A DNA stretch of 64,000 bases. It comes from Hermodice carunculata. Taxonomy: Eukaryota; Annelida; Polychaeta; Eunicida; Amphinomidae. The stretch lies in assembly GCA_964020975.1 (NCBI GenBank), contig OZ026630.1, positions 61,094,470 through 61,158,469 on the forward strand, given 5' to 3'. Under the pieces are notes generated by a model, which had not been told where the DNA came from, did no database searches, and saw only the letters and a list, made by a program, of their open reading frames with translations. This document shows, in pieces, positions 1 through 39,439 of this stretch (position 1 is the first letter of the stretch; each line of letters opens with the position of its first letter). The position numbers and the translations under genes are program-made.

Positions 1-319
1 AGTATGGGGTCATTCATATTCATAATATACTATAGGCTCCAAGTTAAGTTGGGTGCAGCTGTGCTCATCTTCATTCAGTTCAAGCGGTTGAGGCTGTGGT
101 CTGGTTGGGGTTTATTTTGGGTTGAATGTAGCTAGGTCCACTGAGGATAGGCTGTTCACACAACCATCTTGTTTCTTCATACTCTTTCATGAAAAGGAAT
201 ATAAAGTTTGCAGGTTTGTGAGTATAGGCAATTTATGAAGAATGAGAGGCCTAATAGCAACATATACAGGATATTTGGTGTAATATCAGTATTAGTGAAT
301 GCACTTACCTCTGAACCAC

Positions 320-631
320 CATTGCCAAGATCTCTGTGTCTGGGCATAACACCCAAGAAATCAAGTTGAGTTGCTTATTCACTTGATCCTGAAACCTGAC
401 GGTCTTGCAGTGCCATCTCTCTGTCCATGGACTGCGTCGCAAGGCAAGCCAGGATTGGCGACCAAAAGAGGAAGAATGTTACGGGGCGCATGTGCACTTG
501 ACGTCAATATCAGTTCCATATAGAGAGATGGCCCCATGGGCCCGTCAGGTTTCAGGATCAAGTGAGTAAGCAACTCAACTCAATTTCTTGGGCAGTATGC
601 CCAGACACAGAGGTCTTGGCCATTGTGATGG
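320..631. repeat. Foldback element, ~110-bp arms
   Basis: The left arm (about 320-433) and right arm (about 510-631) are inverted copies sharing CTTGATCCTGAAACCTGACG and CTCTGTGTCTGGGCAT, with scattered mismatches. The spacer is about 75 bases. No coding capacity. Confidence 0.8.
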
Positions 632-649
632 TGATCCAGAGGTTAACTA

Positions 650-1075
650 GGGCTGATGATTTTCCATTTTTGGTTCAAGGTTCCGTTTTTGCCCTATCGT
701 CATTCGGATGTTTTCCGTTTATTTCCCAAAAGCCTTGTCGGTCGTCAGAGCAACCACGCTTGGGCTTGGCGGCAGCCATCTTTCCTATTGAAACTCAAGT
801 TCACACGAGTCTCTAGTTGCTAGATTAATGGCAGCACCCTGGTAAAAGCGTATTTGTAGAACGGAAGTGGTTTAGAGCTTTAATTTTAGTGTTTTAAAAG
901 AGGAAATGTGCAGATTTTTCTACATTTTGTGTTGCTTTAATTGATTTGTTTCTTTTACTGGGAAGTTTTTACCGATTTCTGTTAAATTCCGTGGGAAAAT
1001 TACTTTTCCATTTTTTGTTACTCATTCCGTGATTCCGCCGGATTTTCCGTGAAAACGGAAAATCATCAGCCCAAG
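650..1075. mobile_element. hAT-like MITE with TTCCGT subterminal motifs
   Basis: Termini TAGGGCTGATGATTTTCC and GGAAAATCATCAGCCCA are inverted. GTTAAC flanks both sides as a probable target duplication. TTCCGT or its complement recurs many times inside near both ends. About 425 bp, non-coding. The hAT assignment rests on terminus style only. Confidence 0.6.
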
Positions 1076-1216
1076 TTAACGTTAAGTAACTAATGCCTTT
1101 AAATATATGACATACATTGGTCTTTTATTTTGCGGGTCTTCCATAGTTAACGTTAAGTAACTAATTCCTTTAAATATATGAGACATACACTGGTCCTTTA
1201 TTTTGCAGGTGTTCCA
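1072..1216. repeat. Tandem duplication, ~72-bp unit
   Basis: Two copies beginning AGTTAACGTTAAGTAACTAA and ending near TTTTGCGGGTCTTCCAT / TTTTGCAGGTGTTCCAT are adjacent, with few differences. Confidence 0.85.
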
Positions 1217-2058
1217 TTTTTAAAGGAAGTGCCTATATAGTTTCATGAGCTATTTCAGTAACATAGCATGTTCATATATTTTAAAAATTTCATGTGGTTG
1301 TCTTGGTTAAGTATTAAGCGGAGATGAGGAGCCACTATCAGATATACACCTCTGGCCATTCCTGACTATGACATGTGGTCTGAATGTTACTCAGTGAAGA
1401 CTCATTATTGACTTTCAGGCTGATATGGCCTTTTTTTCAAAAATTGTCTATTGATTGTGTTTTGGTAAACATAAGTTAACAAATTCTTCAATGTTTCTGT
1501 ATTTTAGAGGTAGGCAATGACATGAATGGACATAGAGAATTTGTCTAATGGATTCCAGATCTCGATAATTTGGAGTTAATGCAGCAGTGACAGCACACTT
1601 GATTGCATGAGTTAAATACTGTGGTAGATTAAGAATCCATGTCCATGAGTCTAACATTTTCTCTTATTGGGTGCACAAATGTTCAATCAGCATGACATGA
1701 AATATTCTGATCTTGACTGATCACACTGCAGCTCATCACCCCTAAGTTGATATATTTCTCTAAACACAGAAGCATTATTGCAAATGCATTGATCTTGCCA
1801 TGTGTTGTACACGCCATGTAATAAGTGACTTGGGTCATTAGAATAAAAATTTGTCTTCAGTAATCCATACTTTGACTGAATAAAATTGAAGAAATCACAC
1901 ATTTTAGAATTGCTACTTTCAAATGACATTTTGGCTAAAGTACTGACACTTGTATTTTCAATGTGATAAATCTTGTAAATAATAATAATGAACATTGTCA
2001 AAAAATTAAAGAATGTGTTTGTGAAGTTGACATTCAATATACAGGCCAATACATATAA
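1217..2058. other. No gene or repeat recognised
   Basis: AT-rich. A 120-codon minus-strand frame (2049-1687) has no recognisable motif or supporting splice pattern. It could hold a 3' exon of the minus-strand gene, but I cannot support one. Confidence 0.5.
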
Positions 2059-2566
2059 AATACAGTAGAGGTCACTGACTAGTCCACCTGTACCTCTTTT
2101 GACAGACCATCCCTACTGCACCTCAAAAATCAATCAGATAATTAAGCAGGTGGTCACCCAAAGGAGCGTTGACTCTTGCTTCATCTGCACAACACCTTGG
2201 CTGTACACTGAAGCCCCACCCATACTGAACATTGTGACTTGACTTAATGACAAACTGCATTCAATCTTTGCATTACCTGTTTTTATATTTTTATGAATTG
2301 GTATATACATTGTATCAGTATTGCATTTGATTTTAAGACATTATTTACTGATTTTGTTCAGAGTAATTGATTTTTACTGATCTGATAAGATTTTTTGTTG
2401 TATGGCAAGTGGTCTCATATGGTCATTTTCTGTGGTCACTGGTCAGCTTCTGCAGGTGCTCTCCCAAAACAGGTAAATTATCATTAGAAAATACTTTTGC
2501 AGAAGTGGTCACAAAAGGCAGGTGGTCTCCCAAAAGAGGGGTGTTTCAAAAGAGGGCCTATTGTAT
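2059..2566. mobile_element. Probable TIR MITE, ~0.5 kb
   Basis: The left end, TACAGTAGAGGTCACTGA, and the right end, GAGGGCCTATTGTA, form imperfect inverted termini. Inside, GTGGTC/GACCAC words recur in both orientations. Non-coding. Confidence 0.45.
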
Positions 2567-3390
2567 ATATGGAAGTCTTTAAATGAATATATGAAAAAAG
2601 ACTTGCCAAGGGCAGAACTCCCTGTAATGCCCGCTGTTAATAGTCTGACCGGTTTCGCCAATCGAGTGGCTCTTTAGGGACTGAGGATAACGGCTGTGAT
2701 GCCCTTCATCTCAAGACGTAAACGGTTTGTGTTACACCTTATATAGTAAATGTATGGTGTAAACAGTCAACCTCATGAATGGCTCGTGATGATGACGCCA
2801 TATTTTTAAACAGTCACTTGTACATGAATATAAGTGCCTTTACATGTACTATGCAGTCAAAAAGAGAGGGACATCTTTGCCTGCAGTCCCATAAATGACA
2901 AGCATACTACATAATATACCTTGAATACACAATCCAGACTCAGCGGTAGATTATTAAATATTTGAATTGTGACACAGTAACATGAACTTCAGCCTTAAAT
3001 TTTCATAAGTGATCATTAATGTTAGCATTACTTAGAGAATTGCAACCCAATATCTACCAACATAAGACTGGAGATGAAGACTGGGACCAGAGAATCCTAA
3101 CAGAAAGCTTGATTCACATCAACACTCCCAGTTTCCAGTCAGTGGCTATCACAACAGGACTTGCCCATGCCAGCTGATATAAAATCAACCGACCAAAGCA
3201 TGTACCAACGATATACCAGTCAACACAATTATGCAAAATTATACAATAGTACAAACTTCCTGCATTTACGGGAGGCTTTCATGACTTCATTCCAGAAGTA
3301 ACATGAAAAACTGCCATTCATCAACTTCCTGGTTGTCAAGCAAGTGCTAATTTAGACTATATATAGACAAAAGATCTGAAGTGTGGTGCT
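2567..3390. other. No gene recognised
   Basis: The stretch GCCCGCTGTTAATAGTCTGA...GGCTCTTTAGGGACTGAGG is more GC-rich and may be a repeat fragment. Nothing else stands out. Confidence 0.5.
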
Positions 3391-3630
3391 TAACCCTTTC
3401 CTTGTTAAATTAAGACTCAGTCAACAACTACCCTTGGTGTGCTATTGGCATGTTGTGCCTACAGTGCACCAAGCAAAGCTGTTGACCCAGTGTGCAGGAT
3501 TCTGCAGAATATTTGTTATAAACTTCATGCAAAATTTTGATTGAACAAAAATTGAATTTGCAAAAATAGGTCAGCACACAAAACTTGCACATCTGAGTGA
3601 TTTGTGGGCATTTTCAGCATAAAAGGTTAA
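3391..3630. mobile_element. piggyBac-like MITE, ~240 bp
   Basis: It starts TTAACCCTTTCC and ends AAAAGGTTAA, giving TTAA at both edges. Inside, ACTCAGTCAACA...CCTTGGTG faces CACCAAGCAAAGCTGTTGAC as an inverted pair about 80 bases across. Related copies are at 57837-58062 and 59005-59852, and a fragment lies near 8845. Confidence 0.6.
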
Positions 3631-4354
3631 TGTGTTCACACACACACACAAAATAAAACCCTTACAGATTGTACTGGTTTAGTTGTTAAGTCCCAAGACA
3701 TGGACATGTATATCCATCTTCACCTGAAAATCTAATATAGTTCATAGGTGGCAGCACACTCCTGACTGATTTCCCATTTGCTAAATTATTCATTTTCAAT
3801 AATTTTTCATTTGCACTAGTAATTGTCTCACCCAAAACTCCACTCACCAGTTTCCAGTCTGTCCAATTTCTGTTAACCTACTCTGAATTTTTGCCACTGA
3901 AACATTCAAAATGTTACACAATATTCAAATACTTCTCTAAGATGCTACAAAATGTTATTGCATGCTTAATATTCACTGTCTTCCCCACATTTTGAGATCA
4001 AAGATGACTCAGATTTCCCCTTCTTTACCTCTAGAACCTTTCATGGTTGAGTGAAATATCACTTTGATTCTTCTGTTGGAATAACAGTGCATATTATTTC
4101 CGGATCATTTTCATTACATTTTCAGTGAATTTAGCCCACAATATTTCATAAGAACCTTTTTTGCATACACCACAACTGTCGTCACCTTTGGGATTAACAT
4201 GCAAACAGCTCCCTGGGAGTAGAAGTAACACTGTTGCATACACCTTTAATAAATGCATCACAATGATTAAGTAATCACAATCTTTGTATTCATTACTGGA
4301 CACTAAAATGAGAAATGGAAACACTTATATTCTGACCCAATAATTCTTGCAGAC

Positions 4355-4460
4355 ACAGCAAAACCTTATTATAGTGACATAGCAAAGGAATTTGAAAACT
4401 TGTGCCATTAAGTTGAATATGTTGGACATTTGAGTGTCATTATAATGAGGTATCACTGTA
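4355..4460. mobile_element. ~105-bp TIR MITE
   Basis: Ends CAGCAAAACCTTATTATAGT and the complement of ATTATAATGAGGTATCACTG pair as inverted termini of about 24 bases. A terminus of the same style (CAGTGAAACCTCTCTACAAT) lies alone at 21156. Confidence 0.55.
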
Positions 4461-4848
4461 CATTTACACTTGAAATTAAAACAAGTGAAAAAATTTGTAT
4501 GAATTTTTAGTCTATTATTGTCAATGAACTGCGAAGTCAACATGGTAGACAGTACTCTTTCTATAATGGTAAGGAGATGAAAAATGTACTCTGTGTTCTC
4601 TCTTGAAAACAAAAATGTTGAACCATCTGTTGGTTTCTTGCATCTTATTTTTCCCCTTTTTTCTCTAATGGCACAAAATTGTGAAAATAAAATTACAAAC
4701 TGATTTTCCAGCTATGGGAACTACCTCACCAGATCCCTTCGTCTTGTTTACCTGCCTACTGCTCCCTACACACTTAATGTGGCTCTGATGAAGCACCCAT
4801 TGTTCAATTAGAAAAACAAACTTCCCTCAGAAAACTAATATATCCACA

Positions 4849-5099
4849 CCCACCCACACACACCACACACCCACACACATATATATACTTACACATACAT
4901 ATATATTTTATATATGTATACATACATACCTATAAAATATATAGATCATTGGAATAGTTAGTCTTGACATTTTAAATACACTTAAAGGAAGCAACTTCGA
5001 AGTGAATATGTTTCACTTCTGGTAAAAAGTGTAAATGATGTCTATCATGCAGGGACAGATCTTCAAAAATTTGTAACAAAAAAAAAAAAAAAAAAAAAA
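4849..5099. repeat. CA/TA-rich simple repeats and a poly(A) run
   Basis: ACACCCACAC and ATATATAC words fill 4849-4940, and an A run spans 5078-5099. Sequence between them is unremarkable. Confidence 0.85.
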
Positions 5100-5208
5100 G
5101 GAAATAGAAGGGTGATTCACAAAAATTTGGGGGCCCTTCAATAAATAATTTGAAAATTTTTTAGGCATTTACACATTTCATTAGCCAATATGAAGTGACA
5201 TTAGTAGA

Positions 5209-5391
5209 GCCTGTATTTTTCCATTTCAAATAACTACAATTCCATTTCACCAGCCAGAAATTTCCAAATTCCGTGTCAGTGTTCTCTTTGTATGTAAAAC
5301 ACATTAAGGCAAAACAGCAAATTCCGTTTCAGAGCTGACAAAAATTCATTATTCCATTCCGTTTCCGTTAAAAACGGAAAAATACAGGCCC
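5209..5391. mobile_element. hAT-like MITE, second family member
   Basis: The left end TAGAGCCTGTATTTTTCC faces the right end GGAAAAATACAGGCCCTA, with CATTAG directly outside both ends. It carries at least three TTCCGT motifs, like the 650-1075 element. Confidence 0.65.
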
Positions 5392-6179
5392 TACATTAGC
5401 ATTTGGCTAATGGTGAGAGTGGTCCCTGTCATGTAAGTTTTCCGGCTGTTGGTACTCTATGCATGCCAGGGTCCACATGGTCCAGGGCGGGCCACACAGA
5501 CAACACAGAGACTCAAGTCCTGTAGCGTAATATCTAAAATGTGTTATTTTACATTTATAGAAATGAATATATTTACAGCATACAAACAATAGGTCCTGCT
5601 GCATAATGGTCCACTATTACTCTGTATTGAGTTTATCTAAACAAACTGTTTTTATCCAAAAGTAACACATCAAAAGTAAGCATACATATGCAAAAACTAA
5701 TCAAACCCAAATCAGCCCCACCAAATAAACATGTTTGGTGTCCTCTACTCAGGTCATTTGTCACTGGATACAAAATGAATGGTGATTGAATCTAAAGCTA
5801 CTGACAAAACTTTCTTTGGCTTGCTGAAAGTTTTGCTTGTATTTGCTGTTAACATTAGACCATGCAGGCTGTATTTTTTTTTTTCATGATGCTGCTGACT
5901 TCAGGTCCATAATAGGAAAGAGATTTAATACCAGTTACCATGGTACCTAACCAGTTGAATGGGGAAAGGTCACTTCCTGTGTTGAATGGCCTCAGGCCTA
6001 AATCTAGCAATGGCAAGCCATGCTGGCAGTTTCTCTTTATGTGTGGATGATAGAACACCTTTGCATGATGTGCATGGACTAATTAATTGCAAACCATAAA
6101 TGGTACATCTTTGTGCAGAATTTTGTCAGTGGAGGACTTCAAGAAGCCTTTACTTCACAATGATGGTTGACGTTCAAAC
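5392..6179. other. No gene recognised
   Basis: Mixed low-complexity and unique sequence, with a T run near 5875. The frames here are short and unsupported. Confidence 0.5.
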
Positions 6180-7410
6180 AAATGTGAAAATATATTAATT
6201 ACAACACAAAACGCAATCAGAGTTTGCTAGATCTATGCCTAGATATATGGGATTTTGGTCAAGGTGATCCATCTTCGAACATGTCTCAGACCTCATGTAG
6301 GATTAAAACCATGTGCAATAAGAAAGGTCTTTGTTAAAAACTTTCAAGTTATCTTGTAAAAACCAAATTCAATAAAATGGCTCTGTAACCTAGGGAATTG
6401 AATCAAGGTCACCCATCTGCGAAACCCATCTGAGACCTTATGTAGGACTATAATCACCTGCAATTTGACAGGCCTATGTCAAAAACTTTTTAAGTTATCC
6501 TGTGAAAACCAAATTCACTGAAATGGCTCTGTAACCTTGGGAATTGGGTCAAGGTCACCCCACATCTTTAAACTCGTCTGTGACCTTATTCAGGACTATA
6601 AGCTTATGTAATATGAAAGCCCTCAGCAAAAACTTTTCAGGTTATCACATGAAAACCAAATTCACTTAAATGGCTCTGCAACCTTGGGAATTGGGTCAAG
6701 GTCACCCACCTTCAAACTCCTCTAAGACCTTATTCAGGACAATAAGCATGTGCAATATGAAAGTCCTAAGCAAAACACTTTTTCAGTAACCGCGTGAAAA
6801 ATAAATTCACTAAAATAGCTCTGTGACTTTGGAAATTAGGTCAAGCTCACACATCTTCAAACTTGTTTGAAACCTTATTCAGGACTATGAGCATGTGCAA
6901 TATGAAAGCCCTAAGCAAAAAACTTTTCAAGTTATTGTGTAAAAACCAAATTCACTAAAATTGCCCTGTAACCTTGGGAATTGGGTCATGGTCACACATC
7001 TTCAAACTTGTTTGAACTTTATTCAGGACTATAAGCATCTTCAATATGAAAGCCCTAAGCAAAAAACTTTTAGAGTTATCGCGTGAAAACCAAATTTTTA
7101 AAATAGCTCTGGGAACTTGATGATTGGTCAAGGTCAATCATCTTCAAAACTTGTCAGGGACCCTATTCAGGACTAAGCATGTGCAATATGAAAGCCCTTA
7201 GCAAAAAACTTTTCCAGTTATTGCATGAAAACCAAATCCATTAAAACGGCTGTGTGACCTTGGTTATCAGGTCAAGGTCACCCATCTTAAAACTCGTCAG
7301 ATACCTTATTCAGGACTATAAGCATGTGCAATATGAAAGCCCTACGCAAAAAACTTTTTATTATGTGAAAACTGTCAGTGGGACACACAAACACACGGAC
7401 AAAGTAATCG
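6180..7410. repeat. Family A tandem array, about eight ~145-bp units
   Basis: The word AGGACTATAAGCATGTGC and variants recur at 6299, 6444, 6592, 6736, 6881, 7025, 7169 and 7312 (spacing 143-148). Each unit also has a CCTTGGGAATTGGGTCAAGG block. The array ends near a GGGACACACAAACACACGG tract. Confidence 0.93.
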
Positions 7411-7896
7411 CTATATGCCCCCTCCTCCTTGAGAGAAACAGAGAGGTTCTTTTTCTTGGAATTATAAACACTTGTCATACAAGATTCCACACTGAGCGCA
7501 TTTTCAGCTTCAGGCAACTTTGTCAAAGTTTATGCAATAGCCTCCAGAGGGAGTAATTATACAATAAGCTCTATTTTGCAGCTACTTAAGAAATGACAAT
7601 TTAAGAGGAAGTATCAATTCTTTTTACACAAGACTCTAGGATGGGGCCACTTTCAGCCTCAGGCAGCTTTGTTGCCAGGCAATTTAGCATTTGTATGTAC
7701 ACTTAAATATCCTGACTTGAAAATTGATAGTGACCACACCACATGACCCACATTTGACAGTTTAGTTGCAAAGAAAACAAAGGTATCTTTCATCAAAATA
7801 AGACCAAATGCACTAAAGGCACGATGATTTCATTCCTGTTTGTCGAGTAAAGTTTTCACCAATATATTTAGATAACAGGCATTAATTGTTACTCAC

Positions 7897-35264
<27,368 letters not shown>

Positions 35265-37371
35265 TACAGTCTGCCGACAACATTTTCTGAAGCCCAGTTA
35301 TGAATTATTGACATCATTTCCATAAATGCTGGTAAGTGTGAGACTTTGGTGTAAATAAAACTGCAAAAATTTACCCGTGGTGCCTAAAAAAGGCAATGGT
35401 CGTGCCCATGTGCACGTGCGCAGTAGAGGGTGACGAAGAAAATCAACTTCGTCGAATAGATACTGAGTACTCTTCTGATTTACCGTTCTGTTATATACCA
35501 TATTCACACGTGTTTATGGTAAGAGCTCGCTGATGCTCGCTATTATACATTTCACAAACAGAACAGCTTTCTTTAACAGAATTCAGGTGTTTCTCTAACT
35601 GTTGCATGTAAAATTTGGTATCTGCAAGGCCACTTTACAATAACATCGCCTATTATCACTTGTAAACTGCTTTCGACGGCAGACAGCGCACAGTGGTGGA
35701 GAAATGTTTTGCAAAACCACCACTGGACGAACTGCATAGGTTTTTACCAACAAAAATGTAGGACTGTCAGAAGGTGGGGTGCAACCCCCACTCTGTATCC
35801 ACTTGTGTCATTATTAAATATTGTTATTTGTCGATGGTGTGAGAAGTTTGTGTTACACACACATGTACATATACTAGTAACTTAAGAAACAGTTACAAAG
35901 ACTGGCATGTTTGTCTGTGTTCCCATAGTGCAGTACATGCATGGAGAGACCACCTGCACAATAAAGCCTATACATGTTAATGTACTTTACCTAACGTAAA
36001 AGACCACTTATTATATGACCACTTGATTTTGGTGGAAGGGTGGTCTTAAATTGTCGGTGTAGGATTCCACACATCAGTAGTAAATGTTATCTGAAAGAGA
36101 TTTCATTTTCAAACAAATTAGTTACTTTTATTAATAAGAAAATAATCTTTATTGCAACAATGCCCAAACTGGGCCAATGCATACAAGATAAAGACAGGAA
36201 GTGCCCTCTTTGGGACGAACCGTAAACTAACCATCAAACTACAATGAGTTGCCCTCTAATAGTAATTGCAGGCAAAGTAATTTTTTATGATTGAATGAGA
36301 TACAAAGTTGTTCATCATGTATCAAGTTGATGGAGGTACAAGTCATGTTATAAAAGTCTAATAGATGGATACATTTACTGAAACTTCTTTCATCCCCAAC
36401 TTTAGATCCATATTTTACATGATACACCATGCAGTGTGCAATACAGAGTCGAGCCCAGCGGCAGATAGCATCTATGCAAGGCCTGCTGCTGGCGGCCACC
36501 AACCTCCAGTCCACTACAAACCGTTCTATTGCCGCTTTTCAGCCGCAGCCAGCGTCAAAAGCAGTTTACTAGTGTATGGCCAATATGTTATTTATGTTCT
36601 GTTCAAATAAGACAGTTCTATTCCGGAAAGTCATGGAGGAATAATCTAGTTAAAGTACTAGTTTATTCCTCCTTGGGAAACTAGATAGATCACCCCACCC
36701 CTAACCCGTAATGCATCTTAGACGATTCCAGATTGAGAGTTAACATGCCTCATGACGGAAATTTCAGTTCAAGGTTTCCCACTAATGACCCGTTTGTTAA
36801 TTCATTTGGCTCTTTAAACCTAGAATTTTCAAAACATTTACATTAAATGTTATGTAATTGATTTGTTATTAATACAGAAATCCCATAAGTAGTGATTACA
36901 TTGGCTGTGAAATACAGCGAGTTTATGATAAATAGGCCTACTTTTATTGCTGAAACGGGACTACAAAGATCTGACCAGTTTTCAGGTGTGACGCAATTAA
37001 TAGCGTGACTCTTTTACGTCACGTCGTTATATTTGCGTTTTACTTGAAGTTGAAGAGCTGGTTTAATCAGTTTGATCTGATCAGTCCATCAGGTAGGCCT
37101 CGTCGGGTCAGTTGTAAGACCAGGCGCTGTAGGTTTCAAAGTTTCAAAGTAAGTGTGGGATGGTTTATTATTCAATTTTGTTAGGCCTAATCATGAGCGT
37201 TAGGTGTAGTTTCATCATATTTATGTCATGTGGGCTACGTTTTTAGGTAGGCCTATTAACTAAGGAACATCATATTTGCTTTATTCCGTAATACGTCAGC
37301 TCGAAATGTTTGTATTGGAAATGCAAACATGGTGCCGCCAGTTAGCAGAATGACTTGTACGGGGATTAATG
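35265..37371. other. Upstream/intergenic sequence between the two genes
   Basis: CpG-containing at the left edge, probably 5' flank of the minus-strand gene. A diverged relative of the 37372 repeat begins near 36775. No supported exon. Confidence 0.5.
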
Positions 37372-37645
37372 GCACCGAAACAAGTCTTGCGCTGGTTCCC
37401 CACTGATGACCCGATTTTTTAAAGGTTAATAATGCCTAAAACTTTCTTCTAAATTTCAAATTTTATGAATATGATTTGTTCCTTTCATAAATTAATTTGC
37501 TATTATGATTTAGAACAATACAGTTTTTCAGTGAATGGTACGGAATAGGACTTTGCTCTTAGAATATCGGACTTCATAGTGTTGAAACGGTACATGGGCT
37601 TACAGCATTAGGTTTGTTAAGTTTCTCTTTGTATTAAAAATTAAT
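37372..37645 (+). repeat. Dispersed repeat, second copy, directly upstream of LINE
   Basis: Near-identical in inverse orientation to 11103-11364. It stops about 45 bases before LINE reverse-transcriptase sequence begins, so it could be an untranslated part or chimeric partner of that LINE, or an independent repeat. Confidence 0.85.
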
Positions 37646-37689
37646 TATGTCGAGGTGGACGTAGTGAACTGAACAGCTTTCAATTTAGG

Positions 37690-39420
37690 CAGTTTCTCTT
37701 TCTGTAATACTTCTCCAGCTGAGGTTGATATAATTATAAATAATTTTAAATCTAAATCAAGCACTGGACACGACAAACTTGCAATGCGACTCATTAAAAA
37801 TATAAAGTCGTCATTAGCTAAACCTCTATCTCTTATAATAAACCAATCTCTGGACACTGGTATTTTCCGAGATAAATTAAAAAAAGCAAAGGTGATACCC
37901 ATTTATAAAAAAGATGACGAGAAGGTTCTTAATAACTATAGGCCCATGTCTCTGCTTCCTGTTCTTTCTAAAGTTTTTGAAAAAGTTGTCTATTGTCAAC
38001 TCTATGATTATTTTATGCTACATAATATTTTCTACAGAAGTTAACATGGCTTCAAAAAACTCCGTAGTACTGAAACTGCCATATTGGAATCCATTGATAG
38101 ATTATATAAAATTCTTGATTCTGGTGAAACACCTCTTGCAATATTTTTAGATTTATCCAAAGCATTTGCTACTTTAGATCACAATATCCTTTTACACAAA
38201 TTGAAGTATTATGGTATTTCTGGGACACCATTAAATTGGTTTAGAAGTTATCTGACAAATAGATCTCAATATGCTCAGTTTGATGATCTCTCTTCCAAAC
38301 CATTACCTATCACAACTGGTGTGCCTCAAGGTTCCATCCTTGGGCCACTTCTTTTCATAATACATATCAATGACCTTTATTTAGCTGTCCCCAATTTTGA
38401 ATCTATACTATATGCTGATGACACCACTCTTATCAACTCATTTTGTACTCTCAATTTCAGAGCTCAAGCAAACAATAACAACTTTTCAGATACCATTAAT
38501 TCCGAACTTAAAAAGGTGCATAGCTGGCTTGCAGCAAACAAATTATCCCTAAACGTATCTAAAACCAAATATATGTTATTCTCTTTTCCTCAACGGAAAT
38601 TGAACCTTAACTTCGATCTAGAAATGGTTGGTACACGACTAGAAAGGACAAATGAATTTGATTTCCTTGGATTAACAATTAATGACAAATTAAGCTGGAA
38701 TGCTCATTTAAATAAAACTGCAAACAACACTGCTCGCACAACTGGAATACTTAAAAGACTACACCACTTTCTTCCTAAAAATACCCTCCTTTTAATATAT
38801 AATTCCCTGTTCTTACCACACATCAATTATTCAATACTCGCTTGGGGTTATGATTGTGGTCGTATTTTTTAATTACAAAAATCTGCCATCCGTTTAATAT
38901 GTTCTGCACGTTATAATGCGCATACCGACCAACTATTTTTAAAAGAACTAAAGTTATTAAAAGTCCCAGATCTTCATAAACTTAAATCTCTGATTTTTTT
39001 TTTATCTATATACTAAAAACGAATTACCAAGTTACTTCAATGACATGTTTTCTGCTTTACAAATTACCCATAACTATCCCACCAGACATTGTCATATCCC
39101 CAGCTATGCCTCCACAGAAAAGTGCATTCGACACTCTATCCCCAAATTGCTTCTCAATTCGCCCCTAAACACAACAGATAAAATTCACACACATTCGTAT
39201 TATGGTTTTTCTCGATATGTCAAAACTTTTTATATACATCAATATTCTGAAACTTAGCTCAATTTCTAATTGTTTTGTCTGCAATAACCGTCTATAATCT
39301 GTTTGTAAGAACTGCACTCTGTCAATGTCAAAGTCATTTTAATTTTCTTTAATGCAATGACTGTACACATGTAACATTCTATTGAAATCAGGTGTATAAC
39401 TTGCCACGTAGATTTATTTT
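37690..39420 (+). mobile_element. 5'-truncated LINE, CR1/Crack-like group, degenerate
   Basis: Reverse-transcriptase sequence starts at AEVDIIINNF and runs through NNYRPMSLLPVLSKVFEK, FLDLSKAFATLDHN, TGVPQGSILGPLLF and ILYADDTTL, then the C-terminal part (SAIRLICSARYN, then NYPTRHCHIPSYAS). Endonuclease is missing. In-frame stops lie at 38042 (where HGF is usually preceded by Gln) and 38870, and a frameshift lies near 38998 in a T run, so it is inactive. Relatively few breaks suggest moderate age. Confidence 0.9.
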
Positions 39421-39439
39421 AGGTGGCCCAAGCGAAAGC

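Noticed and set aside
1687-2049. 120-codon minus-strand frame as a terminal exon
   Set aside because: Odd composition (IIIIYKIYHIE), no in-phase acceptor that I can support, and no motif.
6180-7410. CRISPR-like regular repeats
   Set aside because: Units are contiguous ~145-bp tandem copies without unique spacers, in a spliced eukaryotic genome.
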